This document shows, piece by piece, positions 6,570-6,912 of a stretch of 6,912 nt of DNA (positions within the stretch are counted from its first letter, which is position 1; each line of letters opens with the position of its first letter). Below the pieces are notes generated by a model. The model searched no databases. It saw nothing but the letters and a program-made list of their open reading frames with translations, and was not told the origin of the DNA. This DNA is from JAFLCM01 sp964510955 (lineage in GTDB: Bacteria; Planctomycetota; Phycisphaerae; Phycisphaerales; UBA1924), in the NCBI GenBank assembly GCA_964510955.1, contig CAZEDW010000074.1, positions 1 through 6,912 on the forward strand, in the 5' to 3' direction. The translations under genes and the position numbers were made by a program.

Positions 6570-6912
6570 TGTTGCTGAATCTTGCACGCACGATCCCACG
6601 GAGCGCAGCAAATGGTCCGGGCCAGCGATTTGTGGTTTGGGTGCAGGGTTGTGCGATCAGGTGCCCAGGGTGCTGGAATCCTGATACCTGGGACTTCGAG
6701 ACACGCCAACTGCGCGACACCGCTGCGCTCGCCGACGAGATTCTGGACACCAGCGGAATCGAGGGGGTCACTTTCACTGGCGGAGAGCCGTTTCACCAAG
6801 CAGGGGCACTTGTGGATGTTGCCAGTCGCGTGCGAGCCGCGGGGCTCTCGGTGTTCGTGTTCACGGGGTACGAGCTAGACGAGTTGACCCGAGCAGATCA
6901 CCGTGAGCTGCT
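6569..6912 (+). CDS. Radical SAM / 4Fe-4S protein, NrdG-like activase type, 3' partial
   Basis: The frame starting at ATG 6569 stays open to the window edge, giving 114 residues with the gene continuing beyond. It carries the radical SAM cysteine motif C-x3-C-x2-C (C28-A-I-R-C32-P-G-C35) in the context WVQGCAIRCPGCWNPDTW, very like the anaerobic ribonucleotide reductase activase NrdG and pyruvate formate-lyase activases. GGEP at 71-74 (VTFTGGEP) is the SAM-contacting motif, and VFVFTGYELDEL (about 98-109) matches the next strand and the GY(E/T) segment of these activases. It should bind one 4Fe-4S cluster and SAM and generate a 5'-deoxyadenosyl radical. No glycyl-radical enzyme such as NrdD is in view, so the substrate is unknown. 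The operon setting argues against housekeeping NrdG and for a version dedicated to the DUF2997/DUF1257 set. The start overlaps the previous stop (TGATG) and follows a GGAG site. Confidence 0.9.
   Translation, partial: MLLNLARTIPRSAANGPGQRFVVWVQGCAIRCPGCWNPDTWDFETRQLRDTAALADEILDTSGIEGVTFTGGEPFHQAGALVDVASRVRAAGLSVFVFTGYELDELTRADHREL

Noticed and set aside
6582..6878. Forward open frame of 98 codons at the right end
   Set aside because: It is out of frame with the radical SAM gene, whose Cys motif and GGEP are clear in the frame starting at 6569.
6569..6912. QueE (7-deazaguanine pathway) or viperin identity for the radical SAM gene
   Set aside because: QueE has a long spacer between its first two cysteines, and the surroundings of C28-x3-C32-x2-C35 (WVQGC, CPGCWN) are of the NrdG/activase type, not viperin.
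1..6912. CRISPR array, tRNA, insertion sequence ends or attachment site
   Set aside because: No regularly spaced repeats, cloverleaf or transposase, and no non-coding stretch exists to hold them.

Overview
The window is a GC-rich (roughly 60-65% by eye) stretch of bacterial DNA, read entirely on the + strand and coding from end to end. Nothing fixes the taxon. The GC content, the wide use of Arg/Ala/Asp codons ending in G or C and the mid-size genes would fit an actinobacterium, a myxobacterium or another high-GC proteobacterium. No ribosomal, tRNA or taxon-marker gene is present.

Layout: (1) 1-2238, the 3' part of a superfamily 1 UPF1/DNA2-like helicase, cut off at the left edge; (2) 2235-3908, a 557-residue protein with a winged-helix-like N-terminus and a C-terminal phospholipase D-like (MIT_C-like) domain; (3) 3905-5884, a 659-residue protein with two degenerate, PLD-like lobes, a long coiled coil and a small C-terminal module; (4) 5881-6090, a 69-residue DUF2997-like protein; (5) 6087-6569, a 160-residue DUF1257/Ycf35-like protein; (6) 6569-6912, the start of a radical SAM enzyme of the NrdG/activase type, cut off at the right edge.

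All five gene junctions overlap: four are ATGA and the last is TGATG. There is no intergenic DNA, promoter or terminator in the window, so the six genes almost certainly form one translationally coupled operon whose ends lie outside.

Interpretation (inference): the first half (helicase, PLD-like protein, PLD-like/coiled-coil protein) has the composition of a nucleic-acid-targeting conflict or defence system; helicase plus PLD pairs are known from Mokosh and DISARM. The second half (DUF2997, DUF1257, radical SAM) is a small accessory set of unknown function, usually seen beside AAA+ ATPases. Finding the two sets welded into one operon is the main point of interest. An 8-G run at the gene 2/gene 3 junction, where a -1 slip would fuse the two proteins, is a second point.
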